A stretch of 64,000 bases of DNA from SB11 sp964584305. Lineage in GTDB: Bacteria > Bacteroidota > Bacteroidia > UBA8524. This document shows, one piece after another, positions 6,948-15,518 of this stretch; positions within the stretch are counted from its first letter, which is position 1, and each line of letters begins with the position of its first letter. Position numbers and translations under genes: made by a program. The notes beneath the pieces were generated by a model. It was not told the DNA's origin. It ran no database searches and saw nothing but the letters and a program-made list of their open reading frames with translations. The stretch covers positions 62,001 to 126,000 of the forward strand of contig CAZOZL010000004.1 in the NCBI GenBank assembly GCA_964584305.1. Reading direction: 5' to 3'.

Positions 6948-8507
6948 TCAATTAAAATTAGCTACTTTAGTATTTGTAGTTTTTAAAAATTGTCCTATTT
7001 CAACCTCAGGGTATAGTTCATTATAAGTAGCTACTTCTTTAGCATTTACCCTTCTATTAATATGTGTTCGGTTAATATCATCTTGATGACTAATTCCTGC
7101 TGCTGCTATCATTTCCATGAAACTTTTTATAGTTTGTTTATGAAAATTAGCCACACGCTGTGCTTTATTGGGTACGTCAAGTCCCTTCATTAACCTTTTG
7201 TCTTGCGTAGCTACCCCAACGGGGCAGGTATTAGTATTGCATTGTAATGCTTGTATGCAGCCCACAGCCATCATCATAGCACGTGCGCTGTTGCACAAAT
7301 CAGCTCCTAAAGAATACGCCCTTATCATATGGAAGGCAGATAATATTTTCCCTGAAGCTATTAGTTTAATATCTTTTTTCAAATCATAGCCCATCAAGGT
7401 ATCATAAGCAAAAGCCAGCCCATCGCGCATGGGCATTCCGATAGAGTTAGAAAACTCGACAGGGGCAGCACCTGTGCCGCCTTCTCCACCGTCAATAGTT
7501 ATAAAATCGGGACTAATGCCAGTACTCACCATTGCCTTGCATATATCAATAAATTCTTGTTTACTGCCAATGCACAATTTAAAACCGACAGGCTTACCGC
7601 CTGATAACTCTTGTAGTTGCTGTATAAAATGCACCAATCCCTCTGGCGAGTTAAAAGCAGAGTGTCCGGAGGGGGAGTGAATTGTTTTAAATGGTTCTAC
7701 CCCTCTTATTTTAGCTATTTCTTCTGAATTTTTTGAAGCAGGCAGTACTCCGCCATGCCCTGGTTTTGCCCCCTGTGATAATTTTAACTCTATCATTTTA
7801 ACACTTTCGTGCGAAACTGTTTTTTGGTACGCATCAGTACTAAATTTACCCTCTTTTGTTCTACATCCAAAATACCCTGTTCCTATTTGCCAAATTAAAT
7901 CACCACCATGTTCTAAGTGATAAGAACTTATGCCCCCTTCGCCTGTATTTTGAGCGAAATTGCCCATTTTAGCCCCTTTGTTCATTGCCAAAACAGCATT
8001 TTTACTTAATGCCCCAAAACTCATTGCCGATATATTTAGCACACTTGCCGAGTACGGTTTCTTGCATTGCTTACCGCCTATCATTTCTCTTGGGTCATGA
8101 TTAAGCTCATTAGCACTTTTAGCATATATAGAATGGTTAATCCACTCGTAACCAGTTTTATATACATCCATCTGTGTTCCAAAAGGGGTAGTATCGTTCA
8201 CATTTTTTGAACGCTGATAAATAAGAGACCGAAAAATCCTATTAATAGGTCGCCCTTCTGTATCTGTCTCTACAAAATACTGCATTATTTCAGGTCTAAG
8301 CCCTTCAAGTAAATACCTAAAATTGCCTAACACAGGGAAATTTCGCTTAATAGCGTGTTTGGTTTGTGCAATATCATAATACCCTAAAATAATAAGTGGG
8401 GCAAAAAGTAATCCTGCCCAAATTATAGGCTTCCATACAAAATAAACAGCAATAAGAGTTACAGTTATAACTATTGAAAGGACAATAAATATTTGGCGAG
8501 GTTTCAT
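6948..8507 (-). CDS. FMN-binding glutamate synthase family protein (GltB-like domain, membrane-anchored)
   Basis: A 519-residue protein with two N-terminal membrane helices (about 5-50) followed by the FMN-binding TIM-barrel of the large glutamate synthase subunit: PYSASVLNISAMSFGALS, GEGGISSYH, KPGHGGVLPASK, ITIDGGEGGTGAAPVEF and the cysteine region LQCNTNTCPVGVATQ, which in the family binds a 3Fe-4S cluster. It lacks the glutamine amidotransferase domain and C-terminal beta-helix of true GltB, so it resembles the archaeal-type/stand-alone family whose reaction is not firmly known. The start at 8507 (MKPRQIFIV) fits the membrane anchor; the longer frame adds 17 unlikely residues. Confidence 0.85.
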   Translation of the reverse strand: MKPRQIFIVLSIVITVTLIAVYFVWKPIIWAGLLFAPLIILGYYDIAQTKHAIKRNFPVLGNFRYLLEGLRPEIMQYFVETDTEGRPINRIFRSLIYQRSKNVNDTTPFGTQMDVYKTGYEWINHSIYAKSANELNHDPREMIGGKQCKKPYSASVLNISAMSFGALSKNAVLAMNKGAKMGNFAQNTGEGGISSYHLEHGGDLIWQIGTGYFGCRTKEGKFSTDAYQKTVSHESVKMIELKLSQGAKPGHGGVLPASKNSEEIAKIRGVEPFKTIHSPSGHSAFNSPEGLVHFIQQLQELSGGKPVGFKLCIGSKQEFIDICKAMVSTGISPDFITIDGGEGGTGAAPVEFSNSIGMPMRDGLAFAYDTLMGYDLKKDIKLIASGKILSAFHMIRAYSLGADLCNSARAMMMAVGCIQALQCNTNTCPVGVATQDKRLMKGLDVPNKAQRVANFHKQTIKSFMEMIAAAGISHQDDINRTHINRRVNAKEVATYNELYPEVEIGQFLKTTNTKVANFN

Positions 8508-8710
8508 AATGTGATATCTAAATTTAGGAGCTACCTGTTTTTTAAAAAAATAAAACACAAATATCTTAATTTAACACCAATTAGACATAAGAAAGCACTT
8601 TTTTATTTGAAAATGGGCAGGCGTAGGGAGGTATAAAGTCTTTTATACTTTTAAACAATGAATTTTGTTAAAGGGTAAAAAGTTTTAATTTTTTTACTTC
8701 TTTGGTTTGA

Positions 8711-8745
8711 TTAATGAGTTATTTTCGTAGTACTAAACTCATTAA
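8711..8745. repeat. Perfect 10-bp inverted repeat in the gltB-like/hemW intergenic region
   Basis: TTAATGAGTT (8711-8720) and AACTCATTAA (8736-8745) are exact inverse complements with a 15-nt spacer. This could be an operator for a dimeric regulator or a hairpin in a leader. It lies about 40-75 nt upstream of the possible small RNA. Confidence 0.5.
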
Positions 8746-8786
8746 CTTTTTAGTGTACTATGAAAATTATCAATTTTAGAGTTTGT

Positions 8787-9008
8787 TGCTTGATATAGTA
8801 GTAATAAAGTCCATTTTCTTACAAGGTAGAAATAGAATATTTGGAACAGCTAAAATCTTGCTGCCCAATTTTTAAAAGTACTTAATAGCAATACTGCATA
8901 ATCAAGCATTGAGGTAAAAACCTCATTGAATATGTATAACAAAAAAGACCTTGCCAATTGCATAATAATAGTAATGTTAAGTCGTGCAGCATTTGCCGCA
9001 CGGCTTTT
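8787..9008 (+). ncRNA. Candidate structured small RNA ending in a terminator
   Basis: This roughly 220-nt stretch has no convincing gene but carries a strong rho-independent terminator for the plus strand (8979-9010), though no plus-strand gene precedes it between 6928 and 9008. Possible pairings are TGCTTGAT (8787-8794) with ATCAAGCA (8901-8908), a local hairpin TGAGGT-aaaa-ACCTCA (8910-8925), and the terminator stem. TAGAGTTTG at 8777-8785 could serve as a -7 box just before the first stem. Expression is unproven. It might be a 6S-like or trans-acting RNA, or only the remnant of a lost gene. Confidence 0.35.
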
Positions 9009-9010
9009 TT
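8979..9010 (+). terminator. Rho-independent terminator in the hemW 3' region (plus strand)
   Basis: AAGTCGTGC (8979-8987) pairs with GCACGGCTT (8998-9006) with one G-U pair and a 10-nt loop, then T6. The T-run lies on the plus strand; on the minus strand, where it would follow hemW, no T-run is present. It therefore points to a plus-strand transcript upstream. Confidence 0.75.
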
Positions 9011-10139
9011 ATTTTACCCAAAAAAGTTCGCTGGCAATATAATCTGCCAAAAGTTTGCCTTTGCGGGTTAGGGTATATGTGTTTTTTTCTTTTACTACGG
9101 CTTTACTATCAATAAAATGGGGGATATTATCTATAATATAAGCCGAAAATGTGCTTCCCCATTTTTTAGAAATATACTCTAAATTAATGCCCCATTGGGT
9201 GCGTAAACCCGTCATAATGTACTCGTTAAAAGTATTGGCATGGCTTAGAGTTTCTATTTCTGCGGGTAGTGTATTGCTACTAATACCTTTAATATATTGT
9301 GCATTATTTGCCACATTCCATTGGCGCATTTTTCCGTTGTATGAGTGTGCTGATGGACCTATGCCTAAATAAGGCTTATTTTTCCAGTAATTGGTATTGT
9401 GCAGGGCATAATTATCGTTTTTGCAATAGTTAGATATTTCGTAGTGTGTCCATCCCTTTTGGTCAATTGCATCCATTAGCATTTCAAAATGTTGGGCAGC
9501 TTGGTTGGGTAATATTGGCGGGGCTATTCCTTTTTTTATTTGATGGGCAAGTGTGGTTTTTGGCTCAACAGTTAAGCTATATGCCGAAAGATGGTTTATA
9601 CCCGTGTGCAGCATTTTTTCAATATTGGCAGCCCATTTTTCATTACTCAGCAAAGGGTAACCGTATATCAAATCGGCAGTAATATTTTCAATACCACTTT
9701 GTAGTGCAGTATCAATACAAGTTTCTGCTTGTGTTTTATTGTGGGCACGGTTCATCCAAACTAAATCTTCTTCAAAAAAACTTTGTACACCAATACTTAG
9801 TCGGTTTATGCCTAATTGTTTCAACTCTTTTACCTTTTTTGGGGTAATATCATCGGGGTTTGTTTCAAAAGTTATCTCAATTTCATTAGCAAATACAAAG
9901 TATTTTTTTACTTGGTTTAAAAGGTCTTCAATTTCCTGCAATTGTAGTAACGAGGGTGTTCCGCCGCCAAAGTAGATGCTTTGCAACTCATTATTAGGCA
10001 AGTAGTTTTGGCGCAATTCAATTTCTTTGTGCAAGGCAGCAAGCAAACCGTTTTTATACTTTAGTGATGTTGAAAAATGAAAATCACAGTAGTGGCAGGC
10101 TTTTTTGCAAAAAGGGATATGTATATAAATGCCTTGCAT
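9009..10139 (-). CDS. hemW: Radical SAM heme chaperone HemW
   Basis: A 376-residue radical SAM protein that binds heme and delivers it to respiratory proteins (formerly annotated as coproporphyrinogen III oxidase HemN-like). The N-terminus MQGIYIHIPFCKKACHYCDF carries the C11xxxC15xxC18 motif for the SAM [4Fe-4S] cluster; the following Phe instead of a further Cys is the usual HemW rather than HemN pattern. YFGGGTPS and RLSIGVQSF follow, and the C-terminal HemW domain (YLGIGPSAHSY, LRTQWGINLEYI) is intact. A consensus -7 box lies 5 nt before the ATG. Confidence 0.93.
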   Translation of the reverse strand: MQGIYIHIPFCKKACHYCDFHFSTSLKYKNGLLAALHKEIELRQNYLPNNELQSIYFGGGTPSLLQLQEIEDLLNQVKKYFVFANEIEITFETNPDDITPKKVKELKQLGINRLSIGVQSFFEEDLVWMNRAHNKTQAETCIDTALQSGIENITADLIYGYPLLSNEKWAANIEKMLHTGINHLSAYSLTVEPKTTLAHQIKKGIAPPILPNQAAQHFEMLMDAIDQKGWTHYEISNYCKNDNYALHNTNYWKNKPYLGIGPSAHSYNGKMRQWNVANNAQYIKGISSNTLPAEIETLSHANTFNEYIMTGLRTQWGINLEYISKKWGSTFSAYIIDNIPHFIDSKAVVKEKNTYTLTRKGKLLADYIASELFWVK

Positions 10140-10144
10140 TTGCG

Positions 10145-10152
10145 CAAAGGTA
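10145..10152 (-). promoter_or_regulatory. -7 box of hemW
   Basis: The minus strand reads TACCTTTG, an exact TAnnTTTG match, ending 5 nt before the hemW ATG. The message would be leaderless or nearly so. No clear -33 TTG is visible. Confidence 0.45.
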
Positions 10153-10240
10153 CATATTAGCCCCGTAGTGTATTATTCTGTAATTTGTATTTTAATAGTG
10201 TTGCTATGCCTGCTTCCTTATCACCTCAATTTCTTGAACA

Positions 10241-10256
10241 GCAGGTTGAAACCTGC
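10241..10256. repeat. REP-like hairpin, copy 1
   Basis: GCAGGTT-GA-AACCTGC, a 7-bp perfect stem, is followed by CGC. It matches the hairpins at 23155-23180 and 60555-60578 (core GGTTGAAACC or GGTAGAAACC). The rest of the 248-nt gap between hemW and the DUF4271 gene shows nothing else I can support. Confidence 0.5.
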
Positions 10257-10387
10257 CGCAATTCATTAACCTTAACAAAAAACTTTATGTATAGAATGGG
10301 CATTCATGCCTATTTTGTCTTTCTGTCTTTTATTCTAATATCAAAGTTATATTATACTGCACTACGGGTATATTAGCTATTTTTGTA

Positions 10388-11386
10388 TTGTTGCAGCACT
10401 TGTATAAATTTAGATTAGTTTTAGTAGTTCTTCTAACCTTGCCCTTTTTTGCAAAGGGGCAAGATAGCATTGTATTGCCTGCTGATTATGCACCCTATTT
10501 TAATTGGGATAAGCTAAATGATAGCTTAACAATACAGTACCAAACGGTGTACCCTAAAGCATGGAAAAAAGATTCTACTTATAAAGCAAGGCAAAACAAA
10601 ACCTTTTTTGATTCGGTTTTCAACGCCCCAACTTTGCAAAAACAGTTGTATCCATTTTCTATCAAAAACAAAACTATTCTATCTCCATCACTAAGAGAAA
10701 CACCCCCATTAAATACAAAAAGGGTGCAAAGTCCTTTTCCTATTTGGATATACTGGGTTGTTCTTTTAATTTTAGCAGGAGTGATTTTTTTAAAATTTGT
10801 AAACCTGCGTTTGTTTGCCCTAATGTTCTTATCCATTCTGCGCCCTAAATATTGTGATGAAGCACTGCGCGAGTATGATACGCCCATTAATATGTATAAT
10901 TTAATGGCAACTTTTGTGAGCACCATTATATATGCTTTGTTTATATGGTTTATAGGCAAAAATGAATGGACACAACAAGTACACAGCAACCCCAGTGTGG
11001 TTTTCATTCTGATATTTGTGGTGCTGGCAATATTTTATTTGTTGAGGTATTTAACCATAATGATTGCCGCTGCCTTGCTTGATGCAGAGTATATTTATGC
11101 AGTGCTTTTGCAAGTAACTGTTTCGGGTAATATGTGGGTAGCACTTGTAGTTTTGCCAATATTAGCATTGCTAAACACCATATTTTTGGATAGTTTACCA
11201 CAAACCTACGTTGCAAATGGCTGGATAATACTACTTATTTACCTTGTTGTTAAGCAAGTTAGGGTGTTTTTGCAAGTAGCGTCAAGTTTTCCGCACTCAC
11301 TTATTTATTTAATTTTATATCTTTGCGCCCTCGAAATAGCCCCTTATTTGGCTATTTTTAAATTATTGGTTAATAAATTAGGGTAG
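10388..11386 (+). CDS. DUF4271 membrane protein
   Basis: A 332-residue inner-membrane protein with a cleavable signal-like N-terminus (to about FAKGQ), a periplasmic stretch of about 90 residues, then about six membrane helices from residue 118 on. DUF4271 is a Bacteroidota family of unknown function that is regularly found next to hemD, as here (12-nt gap). No ATG is available: the frame starts at TTG 10388 or the adjacent TTG at 10391. TATTTTTG at 10378-10385 matches the -7 consensus so close to this start that the message would be leaderless. A role in heme or envelope biology is only suggested by the neighbour. Confidence 0.8.
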   Translation: MLQHLYKFRLVLVVLLTLPFFAKGQDSIVLPADYAPYFNWDKLNDSLTIQYQTVYPKAWKKDSTYKARQNKTFFDSVFNAPTLQKQLYPFSIKNKTILSPSLRETPPLNTKRVQSPFPIWIYWVVLLILAGVIFLKFVNLRLFALMFLSILRPKYCDEALREYDTPINMYNLMATFVSTIIYALFIWFIGKNEWTQQVHSNPSVVFILIFVVLAIFYLLRYLTIMIAAALLDAEYIYAVLLQVTVSGNMWVALVVLPILALLNTIFLDSLPQTYVANGWIILLIYLVVKQVRVFLQVASSFPHSLIYLILYLCALEIAPYLAIFKLLVNKLG

Positions 11387-11397
11387 GAATTTAGACT

Positions 11398-12141
11398 TTG
11401 AAAATAAAGAACATACTGGTATCGCAACCAAGTCCTGAGGGCAATCGTTCACCGTTTTTTGACCTCGCCGAAAAGTATAATATCAAGGTGGATTTCCGAC
11501 CTTTTATTCAAGTAGAGCCAATAGTAACAAAAGAATTAAGGAAAGAAAAAATTAACGAGTTAAACTATACTGCTGTTATTTTTAACTCCCGCAATGCAAT
11601 AGATAATTTTTTTAGAGTGGCTACGGAAGTGAAAACTGAAATGCCTGCTGATATGAAATATTTTTGTGTAAATGAGGGGATGGCTTACTACCTACAAAAA
11701 TATATAGTGTTGCGAAAACGTAAGGTGTTTTATGGCAAAGGCACTACCAAAGATCTTTTAGATGTGTTAAAGGCGCATCCAAAAGAAAATTATATATTTC
11801 CTTGTTCTGATGTGCGAAGCCCGATTGTTTCTGATTTTTTAAAGAAGCATAAAATAAAATTTAGAGAATCTATTTTATATAAAACTGTGGCAAGTGATTT
11901 AAGTGATTTAACACACGTAAACTACGATGTAATAGTTTTTTTTAGCCCTTCAGATATTCGTTCATTGTTCGAGAATTTTCCTGACTTTGAACAGAATAAC
12001 ACCCGTATTGCAGGTTTTGGTAACGCTACTAAAAAAGCCATTACCGATGCCAATTTAGAAGTAAATATACCCGCCCCCACGCCCGAAACCCCATCTATGG
12101 TAATGGCTATCGAAAAGTACATTTTAGAAACAAAAAAGTAA
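11398..12141 (+). CDS. hemD: Uroporphyrinogen-III synthase
   Basis: A 247-residue cytosolic enzyme that closes hydroxymethylbilane to uroporphyrinogen III in heme biosynthesis. The family is poorly conserved, but the features are present: ILVSQPSPEGNRSPFFDLAEKY at the N-terminus (residues 5 on), VIFNSRNAIDNFF, VFFSPSDIRSLFENF, and the IAGFGNATKKAITDANL segment before the C-terminus. Two alternating alpha/beta domains fit the length. The start is TTG at 11398; an ATG is not available at a sensible position. It is 12 nt after the DUF4271 gene, so the two are an operon. hemW lies close by on the other strand. Confidence 0.87.
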   Translation: MKIKNILVSQPSPEGNRSPFFDLAEKYNIKVDFRPFIQVEPIVTKELRKEKINELNYTAVIFNSRNAIDNFFRVATEVKTEMPADMKYFCVNEGMAYYLQKYIVLRKRKVFYGKGTTKDLLDVLKAHPKENYIFPCSDVRSPIVSDFLKKHKIKFRESILYKTVASDLSDLTHVNYDVIVFFSPSDIRSLFENFPDFEQNNTRIAGFGNATKKAITDANLEVNIPAPTPETPSMVMAIEKYILETKK

Positions 12142-12200
12142 ATATTTTCGGTAGTGAGTAAAATATTTTATTAAGGTTCTTCGTTTTATTGGGTGTAATA

Positions 12201-12232
12201 TTTGTTTTATTAGTCGCAATGGCTAATATTTG
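12201..12232 (+). promoter_or_regulatory. Promoter of the porP-gldKLMN cluster
   Basis: TTTG at 12201-12204, exactly 19 nt, then TAATATTTG at 12224-12232. This is the Bacteroidota TTTG-N19-TAnnTTTG arrangement with one extra base in the -7 box. The same nonamer TAATATTTG overlaps the -33 element (12196-12204), making a 28-bp direct repeat. The predicted leader is about 30 nt. Confidence 0.55.
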
Positions 12233-12269
12233 CATATTAGGCTTCATAACACATTAACCTATTTACCGA

Positions 12270-13307
12270 ATGATAAGAAGATTTACTATTGTTCTATGTC
12301 TTATTATGTTTTCCATTGCTGCCAAAGCACAGCAAGACCCCTATTATAGCCAGTTTATGCTTAATAAGATAGCGTATAACCCAGGTGCTGCTGGATTTAA
12401 GAACTCAATTTGCGCCAATATTCTTGCACACAGGCAGTGGACAGGGTTAACCAACGAAGATGAGTTACAATTTAATCCAAACACCGTTGGAAGACAACCT
12501 ATTGGACCTACTACTTATTTTGCATCTATATCAGCACCCGTAAGCATTTTACACGGTGGTGCTGGTTTCACTATTATGAGTGATGTGGTGGGGTATGAAC
12601 GCACCATAAACGTTAAAGCAAGTTATGCTTACCACCACGAGTTTAAAAATTATAGCAGAATACAAGTAGGGTTTGATATTGGAATGCTTCAAAAAGAATT
12701 TGATGGAAGTTTTTATAACCCTCGCCAGCAAAATGATCCTTTAATACCTAATGGCACAACCTCTGGTAGAATATTTGACTTGGGTTTTGGGGCTTATTAT
12801 AACAACCCAGCACTTGCAAATCTTGAAGTAGGAGTATCAGCTACTCATTTAGTAGAAGGTAGTGTTAACTATGACGTTATTGATGTAGCTACTGGGGCTA
12901 TAGGTATTAGAAATTCAGAGGTGGTAAGAAATATATATATTGTAGCAAGTACAGCGCATCCCATATCTCCAAGTATTATACTTCAACCTAATATTTGGAT
13001 AAAAACAATTTTCACCACTACCCAAGTAGATTTAAACTGTAGAGCACTAATAAATCAAACCTATGTTGTGGGTTTATCATATAGAGATGGAGGACGTACT
13101 ACACTTTTAGATGCGATGGCTTTACAATTAGGCTACTATATACAACCCGATTTTTATTTAGGCTATTCGTACGATATTCCTACTACACGAGGTTTAGCTG
13201 GCGGAGGTACACATGAAATATTTGCCTCATATTGTTTTAAAATTAATAAACCAGAAAAGGTTGATAAATGGAGAATAGATCCTCGCCACTTAGGAGGATA
13301 TAGATAG
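12270..13307 (+). CDS. PorP/SprF family type IX secretion outer-membrane protein
   Basis: A 345-residue outer-membrane beta-barrel. A signal peptide ending AAKAQ is followed by the family hallmark QDPYYSQFMLNKIAYNPGAAG, then alternating strands to the C-terminal FASYCF. PorP/SprF proteins belong to the type IX secretion system and link it to surface adhesins or to the GldK-GldN ring. It lies just upstream of gldK, the place where porP sits in many genomes. It carries the consensus promoter at 12201-12232 and has an 82-nt gap to the next frame. Whether it is PorP itself or one of several SprF paralogues cannot be decided. Confidence 0.88.
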   Translation: MIRRFTIVLCLIMFSIAAKAQQDPYYSQFMLNKIAYNPGAAGFKNSICANILAHRQWTGLTNEDELQFNPNTVGRQPIGPTTYFASISAPVSILHGGAGFTIMSDVVGYERTINVKASYAYHHEFKNYSRIQVGFDIGMLQKEFDGSFYNPRQQNDPLIPNGTTSGRIFDLGFGAYYNNPALANLEVGVSATHLVEGSVNYDVIDVATGAIGIRNSEVVRNIYIVASTAHPISPSIILQPNIWIKTIFTTTQVDLNCRALINQTYVVGLSYRDGGRTTLLDAMALQLGYYIQPDFYLGYSYDIPTTRGLAGGGTHEIFASYCFKINKPEKVDKWRIDPRHLGGYR

Positions 13308-13445
13308 GTAATCCACATTTTATTAACAAGTGTATAATAAAATATATTACCTTGCGTTATTATAGAATACAGGAGATAGTAAAGAAATATGTTGAAACGT
13401 ATTGTAAAAATTAATAATATTGCCAAATTGAAAAATAAGTTCGTG

Positions 13446-14708
13446 ATGAAAAAAATCACTTTTTTGCTAATCGTTATTACCCTTATAGCATCTAGTTGTG
13501 CAAATAACATGGAGGGTGAACTGGTGGGTGTACAAGGACGGAGACCATGGTTTCATCCACAACCCTACGGAACGGTGTATGTGCCAACAGGTACATTTCA
13601 TGCTGGTCAGTCTGATGCGGATATTTTTTTCACGCATACAGCACCTAATAAACAAATTACCATTACGGCATTCTATATGGATGATACCGAAATTTCAAAC
13701 AATGAGTATCGCCAATATGTTGAGTATGTAATAGACTCAATGGCACGTGAAATTTTAGGCGAACCATATATGATTGAAAATGATGCAGGTATTGTACAAA
13801 TTAACAAAGATGAATTTGTTGATTGGGAAGATCCTGATATTATTGACCAATTAGAGTTTGATTTATTTGTTCCTGAAGATGAACGGTATTATGGTGTAAA
13901 AGGAGTGGATTCTCGTAAGTTGTGGTATGAGTATCAATGGATTGACCTAAGAGCGGCGGCACATGCCGAACCCGATGCTAATAGATCAAAATTTATTAAG
14001 AAAGAAAGATTAAGGATTTATCCTGATACATTAGTTTGGGTAAGAGATTTTACCTACTCGTTTAATGAACCAATGACCCAAATGTATTACTGGCATCCAA
14101 AATATGATGACTATCCAGTAGTTGGGGTTAACTGGCATCAAGCAAAAGCATTTTGCCATTGGCGAACAGGTTTGCTAAACGATTATTTTGTGATTACCGC
14201 CGAAGAACCTTTAGTAACTCCTTACCGCTTACCTACAGAATATGAGTGGGAATATGCTTCGCGTGGCGGGCGCGATGGAAGTATGTATCCTTGGGGTGGT
14301 CCTTATACACGTAACTCAAAAGGATGTTTTTTAGCTAACTTTAAACCAGGCAGAGGCGATTATCAAGCTGATGGTGGTGTATATCCTGTAAGGGGATACT
14401 CATACTTTCCTAACGACTATGGACTTTATGGAATGGCGGGCAATGTAGCCGAGTGGACAATTAGTGCGTATGCTGATGAATCCCACGTAGTAACACATGA
14501 TTTAAACTCTGATTTGCAATACAATGCAGATAAAGACGATCCTCCATCATTAAAACGCAAAGTAACGCGCGGTGGCGGTTGGAACAGTGTTTCCTTTTAT
14601 ATACAAACGGGTAGCCGTGCATACGAGTACCAAGACACCGCAAAATCATACATTGGTTTCCGTTGTGTAATGAGTTATATCGGACGTTCTAACAGAGACA
14701 GTGAATAA
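13446..14708 (+). CDS. gldK: Type IX secretion/gliding lipoprotein GldK (PorK)
   Basis: A 420-residue outer-membrane lipoprotein with an FGE-sulfatase (SUMF1-like) fold. From the ATG at 13446 the signal peptide MKKITFLLIVITLIASSC gives lipidated Cys18. A longer in-frame start at 13389 would put 19 charged residues before the signal peptide, so I reject it. FGE-family motifs follow: TAFYMDDTEISNNEYRQYV, PVVGVNWHQAKAFCHWR, YRLPTEYEWEYASRGG, YGMAGNVAEW, TRGGGW and GFRCVM. GldK and GldN build the periplasmic ring anchored under the outer membrane. The order gldK-L-M-N that follows identifies it as GldK rather than GldJ. Confidence 0.93.
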   Translation: MKKITFLLIVITLIASSCANNMEGELVGVQGRRPWFHPQPYGTVYVPTGTFHAGQSDADIFFTHTAPNKQITITAFYMDDTEISNNEYRQYVEYVIDSMAREILGEPYMIENDAGIVQINKDEFVDWEDPDIIDQLEFDLFVPEDERYYGVKGVDSRKLWYEYQWIDLRAAAHAEPDANRSKFIKKERLRIYPDTLVWVRDFTYSFNEPMTQMYYWHPKYDDYPVVGVNWHQAKAFCHWRTGLLNDYFVITAEEPLVTPYRLPTEYEWEYASRGGRDGSMYPWGGPYTRNSKGCFLANFKPGRGDYQADGGVYPVRGYSYFPNDYGLYGMAGNVAEWTISAYADESHVVTHDLNSDLQYNADKDDPPSLKRKVTRGGGWNSVSFYIQTGSRAYEYQDTAKSYIGFRCVMSYIGRSNRDSE

Positions 14709-14815
14709 TATAAATATTGCTAAAATTTTAATAGTTCCACTTACAGCGCAATAAAATAAATTCATTCGGCGTTGTATTTAAATAATTTTCAACAAAATAA
14801 AAACACCTAAAAAAA

Positions 14816-15466
14816 ATGAGCAAAAATTTCTTTGAAAGCAAAACTGGTAAGAATTTAATGGCCAAAATGTATGGCATTGGGGCGGCAGTTGTAATTATTG
14901 GAGCACTATTCAAAATTATGCACTGGCCTTTAGCTAACGAAATGCTTATTGTAGGTTTGGGAACAGAGGCTTTAATATTTTTTGTTTCAGCTTTCGAGCC
15001 TGTTCACCAAGAACCAGACTGGACTTTGGTGTATCCTGAATTGGCAGGAATGGAGCCTACTGAAAAACCTAAGAACGCAGACCAAGGTACTATATCACAA
15101 CAATTAGATAAGATGTTAGAGGAAGCTAAAGTTTCTCCCGACCTTATTCAAGGTTTGGGTACAGGGTTACAATCGTTAAGCGAAAATGTATCAAGTATGA
15201 GTAATTTAACCAATGCGTCTGTTGCAACATCAGAATATACTGAAAATGTACAAAAAGCATCTAAATCTTTAGAAGAAGCAAGTTCATCATTCCACAAAGC
15301 AGGCGATGCAATGAATACTTTGGCTTCTGTTTCTGAAGGAACTAAAGAATACCAAACTCAGGTAGAACATATCTCTACCGAAATGAATAGGTTATCTCAA
15401 AATATTTCAAGTTTGAACACCGTTTACGGTAGTATGTTGACAGCAATGGGTAAGCAAAGTGCTTAA
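14816..15466 (+). CDS. gldL: Type IX secretion motor protein GldL (PorL)
   Basis: A 216-residue inner-membrane protein with two transmembrane helices: about 17-34 (MYGIGAAVVIIGALFKIM) and 42-60 (EMLIVGLGTEALIFFVSAF). The HWP turn lies between them and a cytoplasmic coiled-coil follows from about 95 to 215. GldL and GldM form the proton-driven rotary motor of the type IX system; the glutamate in the second helix (in GTEALIFF) is the conserved charged membrane residue. It lies between gldK (107-nt gap) and gldM (52-nt gap). Confidence 0.94.
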   Translation: MSKNFFESKTGKNLMAKMYGIGAAVVIIGALFKIMHWPLANEMLIVGLGTEALIFFVSAFEPVHQEPDWTLVYPELAGMEPTEKPKNADQGTISQQLDKMLEEAKVSPDLIQGLGTGLQSLSENVSSMSNLTNASVATSEYTENVQKASKSLEEASSSFHKAGDAMNTLASVSEGTKEYQTQVEHISTEMNRLSQNISSLNTVYGSMLTAMGKQSA

Positions 15467-15518
15467 CTCCTGTTTAAATTTATTTTAAGTTACTTAATTA
15501 AAAGAAAAGGAAGATTAA

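Noticed and set aside
8931..9040. Short plus-strand frame starting ATGTATAAC across the terminator
   Set aside because: It runs through a strong terminator into the hemW gene on the opposite strand and encodes nothing recognisable.
10185..10376. 63-codon plus-strand frame before the DUF4271 gene
   Set aside because: No domain, overlaps the REP-like hairpin at 10241, and the composition looks intergenic.
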